Positions 1 to 12,900 of a DNA stretch of 64,000 bases are shown here, one piece after another. The DNA lies in the NCBI GenBank assembly GCA_017506865.1, contig JAFCMP010000519.1, positions 310,001-374,000 of the forward strand, in the 5' to 3' direction. The stretch comes from Tribonema minus. Its lineage: Eukaryota > Sar > Xanthophyceae > Tribonematales > Tribonemataceae. Each line of letters opens with the position of its first letter. Position 1 is the stretch's first letter. Under the pieces are notes generated by a model. It made no database searches and was not told the DNA's origin. It saw only the letters and a list, made by a program, of their open reading frames with translations. A program made the position numbers and the translations under genes.

Positions 1-3000
1 CGCAGTCAGCTAGCACCTGGCGGCGCTCCCAAGCCACCTGTTGTTCCGAAGCCAGAGCCGAAGGCCCTAAACCAGAAAGTCGTGCTGAACGGCGCAGCTG
101 TTGTCGGCGGAACTGGGTAAGTCTTACTTGACTGCATTTGGAAGGCGGTGCTGTGTGTGGCGCTATGCTGTGCATGGACTGCGTAGCCGCCAAAACTTGC
201 GGCAAATGATAGCTTTGCGCACACCAGCACGTTTCAGCTGTCTGTACAGCGCGCTCATACTGGTTCAGATTCGAGTTGCGACTGGATGTGTACAAGTACT
301 TGGCTGAAGCTTGTCTGCTTGAGTGCATCGGTCTCCATCATGCGCATGAGGTACACTGCAAAGTTGCAAAAATGCCGTGTAAACGTGTTGTTGTCGGTCC
401 GCGCGGGGCTTGAGGGCAGATGTGGGCAGTCTCGTCAAACCCAAACCCAAACCGGCATCTCATCTTGTGACAAGGACAGATTTCAGTTCTGCAAATCAGC
501 TCTACTCGGAGGGAATTGCATACTTCACGAATATAGCTATATGAATGCTGTCTGACACAAGAGCGGTTACCACACTTCAGTTAAAGCAGCTGTCTGCGCT
601 TCGGCTGCATGCAAGCACCACTGAGCCCGCCTCTCAGGTCGCTTTGTTCAGTGGTGCAGCAATGTTGTCAAGGTTCGCATCCATGCTTCTACCTGGCACA
701 ATTCAATCTGTTCTTTGACCTGTCAACATGGGGCCTTCTTCAGTAATCCAGGAGTGATGTCGCAGTTCAAATCCGAGGGCACTGTAGCAGCTTTGGCATT
801 TGGCCCAGGTCTGCCTACGCCGGTGCAATGAAACTGCTTTGCGAGGCAGTGGTGCAGATTGCCATGCACCCGGCTCAGCGGTGGCGCTGACGTTGGCTAG
901 GCAAGATGCCCACATTTGCCTGCGGCGACTCTGTATGCGCGCTCCAACCCGCTATTCATTGCTTCATATAATGAACACATTAACATCACGACACGACCCT
1001 GAGGTCAGCCACTTGTGTACTTATGTCTCTAAACCAAATCATTCATCCCTGCAATGCCGACGCGCGCCCTCTGCTCTCTGTGTTGCCGACCAGCTAGGGC
1101 TCTGCTTCATCTGCGTGCCCCGCGTTGTTTTGGCTGTGCCAGACAACAAGTGATGGCGCTACGCTGCTGCTCCCCTAAGTCCCTCCGCAAAAACTTCACA
1201 TTCCATTCCATACACGTGTGCCCCCTAGATCAGCCACTTACTCATGTCTCTAAACCAAAACATTCATGCCTGCAATGCTGACGCGCGTCCCTGTGCAGTG
1301 ACCCTGCGGGCACAGGCACAGCAGCGCTCATCCTGACTGGCCGCCAGCTCTGCTACACGCTCACCACCAACCAACCCGACGTCACCGCTGGGCACATCCA
1401 CATGGGTGTTGCTGGAGTCGACGGGCCAAAAGTGGGTACCAGGGTGCTTTTGCAGGGTATCAACGCATGCCTGCGCAACCGGGCCCATTTTTGAAACTCA
1501 ATTACTGCTGTTGACAAGCACTTGCGGAGGACAGCGTTTGCGTGTGGGGGCTGTCATCAACAATTGCCATGATCAGGTCTACTGCTGTTTGGCCACCTTT
1601 AGTCCAGGAATGCTGTGTGCCAGGATGTACATAGTTATGCTGGCAAACTTATGTACCGTGTGTCTTGGTCGTCCGCAGGGGTACAGAAGTGTGACATTTG
1701 ATTAAGTCGGGGCGAACGTCATGCGCTGGCTGCCAGCCCCTGAGGGGGCTCGTGCAGCATTCACTTCAACGGGGGTGCCTCGTGTTGCACTGAGCCTCAG
1801 TGCCCTCGTCGCCTGGCCCCGTCCCACTGGCGCATGACAATTGCGATTGCAGTCCCAGTGCACGCCACGGAACGCTCTCGGTGTGCGTCGTCTGACCGTT
1901 TACTACGATGGTACCTAGGGTATCCGTGTACCACAGCTGCGGACAACCGCAATGCGCCGCCAACGCGTCTGCCCTCATGGCGGTCGACGCCGGCTCAGCG
2001 CAGTGCTTAGATTGCCTGAGCACTGTGCAGCCGGCCTCCTAGATGCGTCCTGCGCCGCCGTATGTCACTGCAGGGACCTGCGCATGAGCCTACATGCCTA
2101 CCCTCTCCTGCCCCTTGCCGTACCCCGCTGCATGTACTCTTGGTATTTCTTGCTCGGGACGCGAAAAAGCCCAGATGGTGGATTTCAATGGACTTGCAAC
2201 CAGAATCTACATGTGTCTTTGCGAACACCTCATGTGTCTTTGCGAACACCTTGAAAGTCCGTATATACCTTAGAGTGTACCAACGCCGGCAGTGGTTGCC
2301 TGTGTCCGCGTTTGTGTGCAGATTGTAGACCTCACGGCGGGGGTTGCTGACTTTACGGCAAACCCCCTAAAGGGGTGCGTCACCGTCACCGCCGGCGCTG
2401 CGTCCATGTTGGTGGGAGCATCCGCGAGCCACTATGTGAACGTACATACGGTAAGTGTTGGCATGCGCTGAGCACTGCTTGTTTGAAGTTTGCGCTCTGA
2501 TGTCGTTGAGCATGCACGTGTAAACGCCGCATTCGAGATGCGCAGTTGTCAGCGACGTGAATGTTGCAGGTCAAATCCTTGTGGGGCGTGGCACTGAGTG
2601 TATACTTGCAGGCACTTCAAAGCAGCACATTTGTGTCCAAAGAGGTACATTTATGGGGGGAAGGCACATGGAGGAGGACGTAGGGGAGGATCCCGAGATG
2701 CCAGTTGGCGGCGGCGGCGTTTGAGTGGTTGTCGTTGAGACACTTTCAGACTGTAATACGACAAGTAGATTCCATACAGCAAGCCTCAAGTCAGATGCCA
2801 TTCATCTGGGCTTTTTCGCGCCCTGAGCGAGAATTAATAAAAAGGACATTTATGTACTGTCACGCACGACATACCTGCAGTCGATGCAGAAGCACACGCA
2901 AATGCTCAGCAGTCACTGCTGGCAGCATGATTTGCACAGGCACTCACTCTGCTGGCAGGAACATAAGACATATGTAACAGTTCTCACTTGTGGGCCTGCT

Positions 3001-5125
3001 TATTAGCAGTGTTGTAGCACTGCATGTGAAGCTACGAAACAGTTGGCGGTGTCACGAAACGAATATTACGAAGTATGCGTCTGTCGTGCATACGTGCATT
3101 GCTGATCGCACATGGCAGCGCATGCCAGCACATTGTTAGTACGAGTGCATGCTGCTGGGAGTACCCTGCCACCCTGGCGTCATGTACATGTCGTGACTCG
3201 GCATATTAGCGTGCATCAGGATGTTTAGGCGCCGATACGCCTGGACGCACACAGGCATTCACACAATATGCACGAGCATGCAGCTTTGGCTTGCTTGCGA
3301 TTAGTATGTGATAGTGCCTTACAGTTGAAGACGTCTCATGCTTGTACCATCAATGCTTCATCAGCTTCAAAAGAAGGAGCCTCCCACATATCTACGCATG
3401 CTGCAGGGAGCGGTTCATGATTGTCTTGTCACCACTTGCATCTGTGCCAACACAGGTTGCATACCCGGACGGAGCCATTCGCGGCCAGCTCGCCTGAAGC
3501 TTGAAGTTCACGCGGCGCTGAGCACTGCACCACTTCCCTATTTCTTGCATCTGGTTTGAAGTGCTACACCGCCCAAGTAAACCGCTCAAGTGAAAGTAAC
3601 GGGCGGACAGTTCATGTGGTGCACCATATGTAACATGATGGTGTGCTGCTGGCCGGAAGCAGCTGTAGACTGGTGCCACATGCGTCTGATGCGACGAATT
3701 CAACTGCCCCAGTGGTTAGACAAGGTGCTTCGGCCCTCACGCTGTAGCTGAAAGCAGAGGGAGGGTTTAGAGTGGCAAGAGGATGGCCATGCCCTCTGCT
3801 GTTTGATGTTGCAGGTCTACCATCATCACGTTTCCACACGCGCAGAACCGCTTCGCATCATGGGTGTCGCCGTTGCGCCGAAGGAGTGCGTTTGCGGCAT
3901 TGCATCAGCTGAGATAGTAGCCTCGAAGCCCCGACTTGGCAGGTTGTGTTAGTAGCGGCTATTCCAGTTGCACTGTTACATACAGTACGCAATGATCACT
4001 GCCTGTGCGATGGCACAACTCCTGCCACCGTCCTTGCTTTTGCTGTCTTTGTGCCCTGCCACACAGTAAAGCCTTGCTGACAGCTCGAGCAATTTAGTGG
4101 CCCGTAACAAGAACTTCTAAGGAGTACATGAGAAGGTTCGCTTTGGGGAACTACCGCAGCGCCATGAAGCTGTATGAAATGCACATGCAGTTTGCTAGGT
4201 GTTGTTCTCATGGCTATCATCATCTTGAATACACCAGCAAATTCACTGCAGCAGCGCGCGCTCGTTGGCAAATTTGGAGCATTGACGCTGCAATGGCAGC
4301 GTTGGGGACACGCTTTAGTATTTTTCATCACATGTATGGACAAAATGTTTGTAGCGACAAGCCCATGTTTGCATGCCTGTTGAAGCGATCTGCCAGTGCA
4401 GAGATAGGCAGATGCGGATGCCCTTGCATAAGCTTTTGAAAGCCAGCCTCAGGCACAGATTACGCAAGATGCAGCGCTCCATGTCAGCTGCAGTGCACTG
4501 GCAGAGCCAAGTTGAACATGAATTTGTCACCAAAATTGTAATGAAGCCATGTGCGTCATGGAGACCACTCTAACACTTTCCAACACTCTCACAGGCGGCA
4601 GCAGCAGCAGCAAACATTATCACCAGAAACTTGCTAGCATGCTGTAACGTGTCATTGAGCTGTGCAATTCTGTACCCCAGTGTACGTATGGACTTGTATT
4701 ACCACTGGCATGGGCGGTAAGGGCTTGAGGAGTGACGAAACTGAACACCGTGGCTGAGTAGGACACCCAAGGTGGACCCAATGCAAAGTGCAGAACAGCA
4801 CTAGACCAGTGCAGGCTGGATTGCAAAGAAGTGATTATTGTGCAGGTGCTTGTGCAAGCGGAGAAAGAGCCCTGAGTCAGGGGCGGAACAGTATTGGACT
4901 GGTGCTGGAACATGCAGTGGTGGACTAACAGGAGAAACTCCCAGAATGGAGAAACCTGTGTAGGTTTGCATGCACATGCAAGTAGGGCATGTAGGTATCA
5001 TACTCCGTCAAGGAGTGTATGCATGTCGTTAGCATTGGCGGGTTGGGCGGTAATGGCAACATGTTGGAGCGCTGCTGCTTCGGCTGTGTTTTGGCCTCAG
5101 GCTAAAGGCGTGTCCGTGCCAGCTA
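1..5125. other. Intergenic region without a convincing gene
   Basis: No open frame here has a recognisable domain. Two minus-strand stretches, about 1264-1488 and 1766-2023, read like possible exons (mixed composition, no low complexity), but I could not link them with splice sites. A segment near 1021-1070 reappears near 1240-1290 (shared core 'atgtctctaaaccaaa' and 'gcaatgc.gacgcgcg'), so there is a local duplication about 220 bp apart. A 21-bp unit ending in 'gtgtctttgcgaacacct' is repeated in tandem at 2214-2253. A 16-base match to the 3' end of the non-LTR retrotransposon below lies at 4685-4700. Otherwise I see nothing in this stretch. Confidence 0.5.
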
Positions 5126-5928
5126 CTAGGGCAAAAGGATGCCTATGTGGCGCAGCGCCCACAGAGCGACTTTGTGCTCCTGCCGCATCGCCGCAGTGAA
5201 AAGTGGAAGAACATCTCTCTTGAATTTCGTCACCTCAGCGCGCAGGTTGTCCAGGTTGTCAATGCGCGCGGCGTCATTCCTGCTCTTGTTGATTGCAACT
5301 GCTGCATTGCCGAAGTTCTGCGCAGTCATGTCAAGCTCCACCAGCTTTGGCGCGATGGCTGCTGCCGAGACGAGTCGCACGAAGCGCAAGGGCCCAACCT
5401 GCCTGTCCTCTGCATTGACATCGTCCTCGGGACGGTGACAGGCAGAAGCTGCGAGGAGCACAGTGTTGCCCAACCTCGCGCACTCACTCTCGGCCAGGTA
5501 TCTCCCTGCCGCCTGCAGGGATGTCAGTCCCGATCTCAGTCCCCCCCCTGGGATCTCAGTTCCGCCTCCAGAGCTTCAAACCTGCTGTCACAAATGCGGT
5601 GTGCACTGTCATTTTGGGACATTTTGACAAGCACACACATTGGAAGAGGCTCCAGTTGTTGTTGATTGTTGGACACTTGAACCGACGTGTCTTCTACTGT
5701 CAGCGCCTGAGCGTCGGCGGGCGCTGCATTTCCTTCGCTCAGGGCAGACTGGATTGCGCCTTCCATGGGATCCTCGCTTGAGCGGTGCAGAGTGTCAAGT
5801 TGGGCCATGTGAGTGCCCTGAATGTGTATTGCCGTGTTCCTTGTGCCTGCAAAGGCAGCATAGTGTATGTAGTTGAGGCACAATGGGATCATGACCGTGA
5901 ATGCAGCAGCAAGAGCTTTGCTCACCAT
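5126..5928 (-). CDS. Hypothetical protein with N-terminal hydrophobic segment, frameshifted
   Basis: Two minus-strand frames abut: 5928-5536 (starts MVSKALAAAFTVM, stop just after ELRSQGGD) and 5530-5126, which runs in from LRSGLTSLQAAGRY and ends in WALRHIGILLP. They meet at a run of eight C (plus strand, 5541-5548); one more base would join them into a protein of about 265 residues. The first 28 residues are hydrophobic and could be a signal peptide or membrane anchor. The rest is hydrophilic and helix-prone (ALEAELRS, DNLDNLRAEVTKFKRD). I recognise no domain. The homopolymer position makes a sequencing error as likely as a real mutation. It lies just outside the 3' end of a retrotransposon copy; I see no functional link. 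Confidence 0.4.
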
Positions 5929-5996
5929 TGTGCATCGAAGTGGAATGTTAAACCTTTGAGGCAGCTTGTGCAGCTGCTAGTGCTAGTAGTAGTCGA

Positions 5997-5999
<3 letters not shown>

Positions 6000-6052
<53 letters not shown>

Positions 6053-6054
6053 TG
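6000..6054. repeat. (CT)n(CA)n microsatellite
   Basis: About 38 bases of alternating CT run directly into alternating CA. It is a simple compound dinucleotide repeat, and the frames that read Ser-Leu or Arg-Glu repeats through it are meaningless. Confidence 0.95.
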
Positions 6055-6133
6055 TGGCACACAGAGCGCGCGCGAGCACAAAGATTCATGCGAATAGCAA
6101 CGAACCAGTGATCCACGTGGCAATGCTGACGTT

Positions 6134-7530
6134 CGTATGGACTTGTATTTATAAAGGCCCAAGGGAGGCCGGGTTGCCTATGCAATCGAAAAGCTTGCGT
6201 CAACGCAGCAGCCTAGTCTGCGCTGTGCCCTAGGAGTTTGGATACCGGCGCCGCAACACAGCCCAGCATTCGCGCTCCACGTGTGTATGCCATGACGCGC
6301 TCCGCCAACTCCCGCGCCAGCGATATGCTCAGCTCAATGTGGATCTGACGCTTAGCTAACCCGGCCTTGCGTAACACATCTGCCTTCCCCCCCCCTGAGC
6401 ACAGTGCTGAGTGCATCGCCAACTCCTTAACAAAAAGGCTTGTCTGCTTGCCCAGCCGTCCGTACGACTCCTGCACGAATGGCACAAAAGCCCAAGATGA
6501 CGTCAAGGTGCCGGTGTGGTGCTTGACCTTCGCGTCCTCCCCCACCCCAGCAGCATAGCCGTCCGTGTTCGAGGCATTTGTTTTGCCTGTCAGGTACGAG
6601 CTCGCTGTGGGCGCGCGCACACTTGTGTCTAGCACTATTCCCTTGTTACGGTATGCACTGCTAAAGTGCAGACACCCTGGGTCAATGACTGTGTCCGCCC
6701 GATACCCCGGTACCTTGAAGACGCTAGCGTCCTCATTGCGGACAATAGAGACATGGTGCTGTCTCAAGATGCGCTGTAGGCACCGCTTTTGGGCAGTGTG
6801 TGTCGCGTTGTGCCCCCGTATTTGCTGGCTGGGGCAGCTGATCGCATGCGTGGAGGTGGGGCTCACGTCACTGCACCGCCATGGGCACACCTCGCCCTGT
6901 ATGCCCCACCCGTCTATAAAGATCGCAACCAAAATCATCGTGGCTGCTGCCATACTGGACATGGGCGCCGCACCCGGGCGGTCATTGGCAGCGGGCGGCA
7001 CGCTCATCCACGCCATTGCCCCGGACGCACGCTGGCTGCGCAGCTGCGCCAGGACCCGCGCGCTAGCCTGTTGGCGGCGGCGGCTGGTGTCACGCGAGTC
7101 ACCAATAAGTGTAGCCTGCGTCGGCTTGCCCACGGCACCAGCCGAGGCAGCCTCTAGGTCCTCCACCAGGCAGTCCTCGTATTGACGTCGAAGAACATTT
7201 GAAAGGCCGGCTTGTAGTCCGTGCGTGAAGTGACCGCGCCGGCGGCGGGGCACTACCTTCCTGCAGATCTCGTCAGCGTAGGCCTCCCAGTCGTCGTCGT
7301 CGTCCTCCTGCCCGCCGCTGCAGCTGCTTTCTTCCGCGCTAGTTTGTGTTTTAGCGGGCGTGGAAGAGGCAGCCGCGGCAGCGGTTTGAGGGTCAGGTAC
7401 GGTCGCCGCCGCGGCGGCCGCCTCGGCGCCAGGCACAATGCCGTGGGTGTGTGGGGCTGGCTCAGTGGTCCCCGTCTCCGTGACGGCAGTTGCGGCGTAG
7501 ATCGCTTGCACCGCAGTGGGGAGCGTCGGC
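6134..7530 (-). mobile_element. 5'-truncated non-LTR retrotransposon copy (family 1, copy A)
   Basis: This minus-strand segment is nearly identical to plus-strand 25180-26568. It keeps only the C-terminal part of the element protein (open frame 7610-6213; residues upstream of about 7530 are unrelated read-through). Visible features in order are an Ala-rich linker, an acidic patch (GGQEDDDDDWEAYADE), an Arg-rich patch (VVPRRRRGHF), a zinc-binding CX3CX8HX3C motif (in GEVCPWRCSDVSPTSTHAI followed by SC), and a restriction-like endonuclease pattern (YRADTVID, then VLDTSVRAP, then KVKHH). The missing 5' part fits ordinary 5' truncation during target-primed reverse transcription. The 3' end is AAATACAAGTCCATACG. 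I found no clear target-site duplication. Only about eight residues differ from copy B, so insertion was recent. Confidence 0.85.
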
Positions 7531-7610
7531 GCGCTCTTCACAGGCAAACTGAGGTGCACCACCAGTGCTGTTGAGATCCTTAAGCACTGGCAACTTTGCT
7601 GCTCTTGCAC

Positions 7611-8529
7611 ACATGTCTGTGCTTCACTCGAGTGCTAAACCGATGCTTCCAGCAGAGTAGGCGTGTTGAAGTAGCCAATGAGCATAACGCGTAATAGCAG
7701 GATGCAATGTTCCACGGTTTTGGACACCATCAAAGATGTCTGTGACATTACCATTAAAATGCCGTGCTATTCGATACGCTACCGGAACAACGTGTACAAC
7801 GGAACAACGTGTGTGAATATTTCGCCACTCCTATCGCACTCGCACCCTTTTTCAACGCTCTCACAACTATCCTTCTGTCTGACCCAAATCAATCAATAAA
7901 TAAAAAAATCAAGAATAATCGAGAATAAACTCATGTCGTTGTCGTGTGTCGCGTCGTGTCTTGTCGCGTCTCGTGTGTTGCCAATTGGGTCAGCACGGAC
8001 ACGAAGAAGACCATGCACCAAAACACCAGGCGCAATTTGGACAAAGCCCTCAATACACCCTCAAATGCGCACTATGTGTCCACCACCGACACCTACAAAA
8101 CGTGCGCGTCCTTTTCCTCTGTTGAACCGATCTGAAGTTCTTGACAGAAGGCCGATGAGACCCCAAGGCAGCCCAAAACTTTAGGAGCTTTCTGCCCCAC
8201 CCCGCAACTCCCAACAGCAGTACTGAGCTATTGTGATGGGCAGCAGATCTTATGTCTTTAGCAAGACCTTATAAAAATAGGCTTCCTTTTATGCGACGTC
8301 ACGCCACGTTTATAAACAGCTTTATGAAAAGACAGGCCATGATTGGCCCACTCGCTGCAACGGGCTGATTTGATTGGCAAATGGCATCAACGCCTGCCGT
8401 TGGGGGTACGGGTTATTGCATAAACACGAAACCAGCCGGGAGCCAGACCTGGGACTGCAGGCGCTGGTATTGATGACTTTTTATAAAAGTTATCGGCATG
8501 CGAGGGACGGGACGGGGCGTTAAGGAGGT
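7611..8529. other. Gap without a gene
   Basis: The stretch is AT-richer than its neighbours, with poly-A-like runs near 7895-7930 and short direct repeats such as tcgtgt near 7940-7975. No open frame has recognisable content. It separates the retrotransposon copy from the 136-bp tandem repeat. Confidence 0.5.
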
Positions 8530-9360
8530 GAAGAACGCTGCAGGTGAGCCAACAAAATCGCCTCCTCTGCCAACGCCCGAAGTCAATAAATGTGAACAAG
8601 TCGCCCCCTGACGCTTCTGCTGGTGCTGTGTGCCATTCATGGAGACGCTGCCGTGCGGTAACGACACCAACAACGCTGCAGGTGAGCTATCAGCTCGCCT
8701 CCTCTGCCAATCATCGAAGTTAATAAATGTGAATAAGTCGCCCCCTGAAGCTTCTGCTGGTGCTGCGTGCCATTCATGGAGACGCTGCCGTGCGGTAACG
8801 ACACCAGTAACGCTGCAGGTGAGCTATTATCTCGCCTCCTCTCCGAACTGCGAAGTGAATAAATGTGAATAAGTCGCCCCCTGAAGCTTCTGCTGGTGCT
8901 GCGTGCCACTCATGAAGACGCTGCCGTGCGGTAACGACACCAGTAACGCTGCAGGTGAGCTATTATCTCGCCTCCTCTCCGAACTGCGAAGTGAATAAAT
9001 GTGAATAAGTCGCCCCCTGAAGCTTCTGCTGGTGCTGCGTGCCACTCATGGAGACGCTGCCATGCGGTAACGACACCAGTAACGCTGCAGGTGAGCTATT
9101 ATCTCGCCTCCACTATCCTATATTCAAGCGATAGATGTCAATACTTCGCCGCCTTAAGCTTTTGCTGCTGCTGCATGCTGTTCAACGAGACGCTGCCGTG
9201 CAGTAACGACACCAATAACGCTGCAGGTGAGCTATCATCTCGCCTCCACTCTCGTTTGTTCAAGCGATAAATGTGAATACTTTGCCTCCTGAAGCTTCTG
9301 CTGCTGCTGCATGCTACCCAGCAAGACGCTGCGGGCGGTAACGACACGTTGGCCAGGTAA
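8530..9360 (+). repeat. Tandem repeat, six units of about 136 bp, each with a splice-donor-like core
   Basis: The core AACGCTGCAGGTGAGC recurs with its G at 8538, 8675, 8812, 8948, 9084 and 9220, a spacing of 136-137 bp. A seventh, degenerate unit ends near 9356 (ggccaggtaa). Each unit also carries 'gaagcttctgctggtgctgc' and 'gacgctgccgtgcggtaacgacacca'. CAG|GTGAGC matches a eukaryotic 5' splice site, so the array looks like a repeated exon-intron border. Units are not a multiple of three, so open frames across them shift frame and I do not call them genes. Confidence 0.9.
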
Positions 9361-9366
9361 CAGCTC

Positions 9367-9645
9367 GTGTCTTCAAGTGATTCATCGTACAATACAATCG
9401 GCGACTTGCACGGCATCAATGCCAGTGACAGGAATCTCACTGCAGCCGCTGGCACGGGCGCCAACACCTGTAGCAACTGTAACCATTGCATCACTCGCAA
9501 CACGTGTGCCATGCAGGGCATGGCCCGACGCCACACTCGTGCAGTGGCAGACAGTGACAGATACTACGCCCGAGCGTGCAGCGGCACCAAGGCAGCTCTT
9601 GATGAGTATCAATTAATGAAGAACTGGGGTGAGCCAACATGGTGA
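9367..9645 (+). CDS. Possible exon or small ORF with a Cys cluster
   Basis: A plus-strand frame of 92 codons directly follows the tandem repeat. It contains CSNCNHCITRNTC and ends in ALDEYQLMKNWGEPTW. Composition is not low-complexity and the cysteines are spaced as in a small metal-binding knuckle, but I recognise no family. It could be the exon whose 5' border was amplified in the upstream array. A chance frame is a real alternative. Confidence 0.25.
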   Translation: MSSSDSSYNTIGDLHGINASDRNLTAAAGTGANTCSNCNHCITRNTCAMQGMARRHTRAVADSDRYYARACSGTKAALDEYQLMKNWGEPTW

Positions 9646-9952
9646 GAGTCAGGCCAATTTTTACTTGAGAATGATGACATTTCATGCAGGATCTGGACTG
9701 CTTTACCCGTCGCAAAGCAGCAGCATTGTTGTTTCTGTTCATGTATGGCATTATGCACTTTCATCCAAGAAGCACATCGTTCGGTTTTGAGTCTGTCCAC
9801 TCTCTACAGTTTCCATTGCGTGTGACTCACGAAGGGATCAGCGTGCATACGCACACACACGCGTAGTGCAAAGATAGTGCAAAGAAGGATCATAGTCAGC
9901 GGGACACACATAAGGTTATGTCTTGTAATGTATTCATGTTGAACCCCATGTA

Positions 9953-12900
9953 TCAGCAGCTGTCATTTCCCCGAGTGGTAGGCACGTTGGCAGGATCGTA
10001 GTTGGCCCGGAAGTAATTGTATTTGATAGCAGACCAGGCTGCGCAGCCGTCTCCACCATACTTGCTGGTTGCTGTGAAGTCTGCTGACTGAAACTCCATC
10101 GCAATGATGCAGCAGTTCTCACGGGAATATCCCACATGCACATCTTTTCTTTCGAGTGACAACTTCCAGTCGCCCTCTATGGTCACTGGAATGCGACTGT
10201 AGCAACATGCGCCACCCTGCTCGCTGTACATGTCCACAAGATCCTCAAATGTGATGGAACACACCAGCCCGCGAGCCGCACGAGTTGGCAGCTTACAATG
10301 AGCAGTTGCATTCTTCACCAACCTCTTGAATGCCCCGCGCCATGTTGACTCAAACCGCTTCACTGCATTGCACATGCATTCCTTGCAAATTGTTCTCGAG
10401 CTGGCGTAGAAGTCCTCTTGCAGTTTCCAAGCAGCACATGATGTACAGAGAGTTAGAGTTGCACCATCCTCCTCCTTTTGCTGCCATGGTCGGGCAGCTC
10501 TGTGCTGGTTGGTGGGTTTGGAGAGTGCTTCACGTGCGACAGCCTCCACAATGGCAGTGTCCACGCGGTCAGTGTGGGTGGCGGCATACCTTGCTTTTGC
10601 CACGGTCCACCCAGCTCTCACATTGAACTCAAGCGCCGAAAGAGCACTGTTGGCAACAGTATAGTCTTCGTCGTCACGAATTCTTTCAATGCTCGCCTGC
10701 CAGTCTGACATAGGGGCAAATGTCACAGGCAGACCACTGTAGACACAGCGGTCACGCTGCGCGCTACAGATGCCGTCAAAGACGGTCGCCGTGAGTGCGT
10801 TTTGGTTCATGCCACGCTGCTTTGATCTCTGTTTGGATGCTGCCACAAGACCACAAATGAATCCCGTGCGCGTGCTGATACGCGCCCTGTTACAATCCTT
10901 GCAAGACGTTTGCAGCCCATCGTTGTGCGTCTTGTCCTTACAGAAGGAGGTCAAGGGTTTCATGTGTTGGCACTGGTTACACCACTTCATATCATCATAT
11001 GCTAAGCGCAACACCTCTTCAACTGTATCAGGCTGGACAGAGGGCGCGGACTGCAGCGCTACATTCAACGCAGACTTGAATCCCCCAGCCTCTGCGGTGA
11101 AAGAGGTCTGCTGGGCTGGCGGCACAATGTTTCCACACCAAACCTCAATGTAAGGTGGAGTGCTCTGTCCGTTCTTGAGAAGAAGCTTACACTCAAACCT
11201 GCGCGTCTTCTGAGCTATCTGTTGATAGACGAAGGTGCATTGGGGATCTACTTGGTCGTTTATGTCGTACCCCCACCTCGTGAACTGCATCATCATATCA
11301 TTAAGAGTGACATTCTTGACCTCTGGCGGCAGGTTGGTGCTCTTCCTAACTGCTGACGTCACAGTAGGCTTGGACTTCGCTTTGTGAGATTGAGCAGCAG
11401 TTACAAGTGGTTGCTCTGGCGCATTGATGGGCGCACTGCTAAGTTGATGTGGTGCATTGATGAGCGCACTGCTGAGCTCCAAGGCATTGGTATCGGACAC
11501 ATTTGTTGCTGTGTGTGCAACTCCATCATGTGCCGTCATGGTGGCGCCAACAGTCAACAGCGCACCCCGTGGGAGCAGCATGGCAGGCTTCATGGACTGC
11601 TCGGGCACCTGCGCATGCTCATCTACCGTGTGCACTGTCTGCATTGCCAAACCTGCAACACGCATAGCGCTTGACGTTATGGAGAAATCGGATGTGCTAG
11701 TGGGCGCTGCTGCCTCTGTGGGTGCTGCCGGAAGAGGCTGCGGCCTATTAGTCGCCTGCTCCTTGGCAGTTTCTGCAGCACGCTTTGCAGCGCGCCTCTC
11801 TTCTGCAAGTCGCTGTGTGTATGCGAAATATGCCACGGCATGTTCCTCTCGTTCGCGCACATCCCACAAGTTGACAGTCTTGACCTCTACCGGCGGCTTG
11901 GAGGTATCGGACACATTTGTTGCTGTGTGTGCAACTCCATCATGTGCCGTCATGGTGGCGCCAACAGTCAACAGCGCACCCCGTGGGAGCAGCATGGCAG
12001 GCTTCATGGACTGCTCGGGCACCTGCGCATGCTCATCTACCGTGTGCACTGTCTGCATTGCCAAACCTGCAACACGCATAGCGCTTGACGTTGTGGAGAA
12101 ATCGGATGTGCTAGTGGGCGCTGCTGCCTCTGTGGGTGCTGCCGGAAGAGGCTGCGGCCTATTACTCGCCTGCTCCTTGGCAGTTTCTGCAGCACGCTTT
12201 GCAGCGCGCCTCTCTTCTGCAAGTCGCTGTGTGTATGCGAAATATGCCACGGCATGTTCCTCTCGTTCGCGCACATCCCACAAGTTGACAGTCTTGACCT
12301 CTACCGGCGGCTTGGAGGGCGTCCCCGCACACAATGCAGGAGGCTCAGGCTCAGCACTGTCAGGTTGAGCAGCAGTTGCGACTTGTTCTGTCGGCGCAGT
12401 GGAGCGCGCACTGCAACTGTCCATGTTGTTGCGCACAATTGCCGTTTTGGGTGCTATCAGAAGAGGCTCTGGCATGTTACTCACCTGCTCTTTGGCACCT
12501 TCTGCAGCACGTTTTGCAGCGCGCCTCTCTTCTGCAAGTCGGTATGTGTATGCGAAATATGCCACGGCATGTTCCTCTCGTTCGCGCGCATCCCACAAGT
12601 TGACAGTCTTGACCTCTACCGGCGGCTTGGAGGGCGTCCCCGCACACAATGCAGGAGGCTCGTGCTCAGCACTGTCAGGTTGAGCAGCAGTTGCGACTTG
12701 TTCTGTCGGCGCAGTGGAGCGCGCACTGCAACTGTCCATGCTGTTGCGCACAATTGCCGTTTTGGGTGCTATCAGAAGAGGCTCTGGCATGTTACTTACC
12801 TGCTCTTTGGCACCTTCTGCAGCACGCTTTGCAGCGCGCGCTTGTTTGTAAGGTGATCCAATTCCCCTATATTGAACGCGGCAAACCACTCCAACTCCCG

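Noticed and set aside
11457..12368. 303-codon plus-strand ORF with internal repeats
   Set aside because: It lies antisense to the repeat part of the HNH-protein gene; its repeats are the mirror of that gene's repeats and it has no domain of its own.
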